Below, one piece after another: positions 14,203 to 14,759 of a stretch of 14,759 bases of DNA. The notes under the pieces are model-generated. The model made no database searches. It saw only the letters and a list, made by a program, of their open reading frames with translations, and was not told the origin of the DNA. The DNA comes from Pseudomonadota bacterium (GTDB lineage Bacteria > Pseudomonadota > Alphaproteobacteria > Rhizobiales > Hyphomicrobiaceae), in contig JAEZAW010000332.1 of the NCBI GenBank assembly GCA_023430315.1, positions 1-14,759 of the forward strand, read 5' to 3'. Each line of letters starts with the position of its first letter. Position 1 is the stretch's first letter. A program made the position numbers and the translations under genes.

Positions 14203-14759
14203 TCAGGTCTGGCGGCGGCGCGGCATGTCGATCGGCAGGAAATCCACGCCCGACTGCTGCACGGGCTGCGGGTAGAGCTTCATCAGGTCGAGCACCTCGT
14301 TCGGCATCGCGACCTTCACCGGCAGTCCGAGCGATCGCGCCTCCTCGGCGGTCAGCGCATAGTCGTGCGTCCAATGGCCGCCGGCGAGCTTCTCGGCGAG
14401 TGCTCGTGCCGCCCCCTCCTCCATCTGCGGCGTGAGCAGCTCGACCGCGCCGCGCTTGACCTGCTCGAGCGCCTTCTCGCTGACGTCGGCGAGCACGAGA
14501 GTGAGGTCGAACACCTGCTCGATGGGCTTGATCTTCGGCACTTTGGCGATGCTCGCCGCAGGAAACCCGGCAATCTGCGGATCGATCGGCCCGAGCACCG
14601 AGAACTCGCCCATCATGATCTCGTCCGCCGCCAGCGCGATGAGCGTGCCGCCCGACATGGCGTAGACGGGCACATAAACGGACACCTTCGCAGGATGCGC
14701 TTCGACGGCCCGAGCAATCTGCATCGCGGCGAGAACGAGGCCTCCGGGCGTATGCAGGA
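14203..14759 (-). CDS. SppA/ClpP-fold serine protease, SDH_protease-like (5' part missing)
   Basis: The C-terminal ~184 residues of a membrane-linked peptidase. The frame is open through the window edge: LHTPGGLVLAAMQIARA precedes the in-frame Met at 14724, so the N-terminus lies outside. HTPGG and the segment VPVYAMSGGTLIALAADEIMMG (catalytic Ser in the SGG step) are hallmarks of the crotonase-fold SppA/SDH_protease family (Pfam SDH_protease). FSVLGPIDPQIAGFPA is a further family motif. The C-terminal part (HDYALTAEEARSLGLPV) is also typical. Family members usually have an N-terminal membrane segment and act on membrane or short peptides. Stop at 14203-14205. It is upstream of the CHASE kinase on the same strand with 255 bp between, so probably a separate unit. 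Confidence 0.88.
   Translation of the reverse strand, partial: LHTPGGLVLAAMQIARAVEAHPAKVSVYVPVYAMSGGTLIALAADEIMMGEFSVLGPIDPQIAGFPAASIAKVPKIKPIEQVFDLTLVLADVSEKALEQVKRGAVELLTPQMEEGAARALAEKLAGGHWTHDYALTAEEARSLGLPVKVAMPNEVLDLMKLYPQPVQQSGVDFLPIDMPRRRQT

Noticed and set aside
1..14759. CRISPR arrays, tRNA or rRNA genes, insertion sequences, phage genes
   Set aside because: No regularly spaced repeats, cloverleaf sequences, transposase or integrase motifs, or terminal inverted repeats were seen.

Overview
The window is GC-rich DNA, densely coded on both strands, and looks like the chromosome of an alphaproteobacterium, most likely Hyphomicrobiales (Rhizobiales). The strongest evidence is a complete general stress response (GSR) core, nepR-ecfG-phyR, which is specific to Alphaproteobacteria. 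It is accompanied by HWE-type histidine kinases and by DUF883, DUF1328 and AI-2E-family genes of the kind common in that order. The genus cannot be fixed from the sequence.

Layout. (1) 2-2568, plus strand: the end of an operon with two oligopeptide/dipeptide-type ABC ATPases (the first cut by the window edge) and an Asp/Glu/hydantoin racemase, closed by a hairpin at 2579-2612. (2) 2637-6938, minus strand: in transcription order nepR, ecfG, phyR, a soluble three-PAS HWE histidine kinase and a small 98-aa protein. (3) 7135-9901, minus strand: in transcription order a 57-aa DUF1328 membrane protein, a two-TM protein with a degenerate GTPase-like domain, a DUF883/ElaB-like protein and a three-TM membrane protein. 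(4) 10121-12158, plus strand: an AI-2E-family membrane protein with a long cytosolic extension and a 26-aa hydrophobic mini-protein. (5) 12195-13947, minus strand: a CHASE-domain HWE histidine kinase broken by a frameshift. (6) 14203-14759, minus strand: the C-terminal part of a SppA/ClpP-fold protease (SDH_protease-like), cut by the window edge.

How it works together. PhyR, NepR and EcfG form the partner-switching module: phosphorylated PhyR binds the anti-sigma factor NepR and frees the sigma factor EcfG. I find five strong matches to the EcfG promoter (GGAAC, 16-17 nt, CGTT or TGTT), all on the minus strand and each 52-101 bp before a gene: nepR-ecfG, phyR, the 98-aa protein, the DUF883 operon and the DUF1328 gene. 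A weaker sixth candidate faces the AI-2E gene. The middle of the window therefore reads as a GSR island holding the regulator, two candidate input kinases of the right family and several envelope-associated target genes. The ABC/racemase operon and the terminal protease look unrelated.
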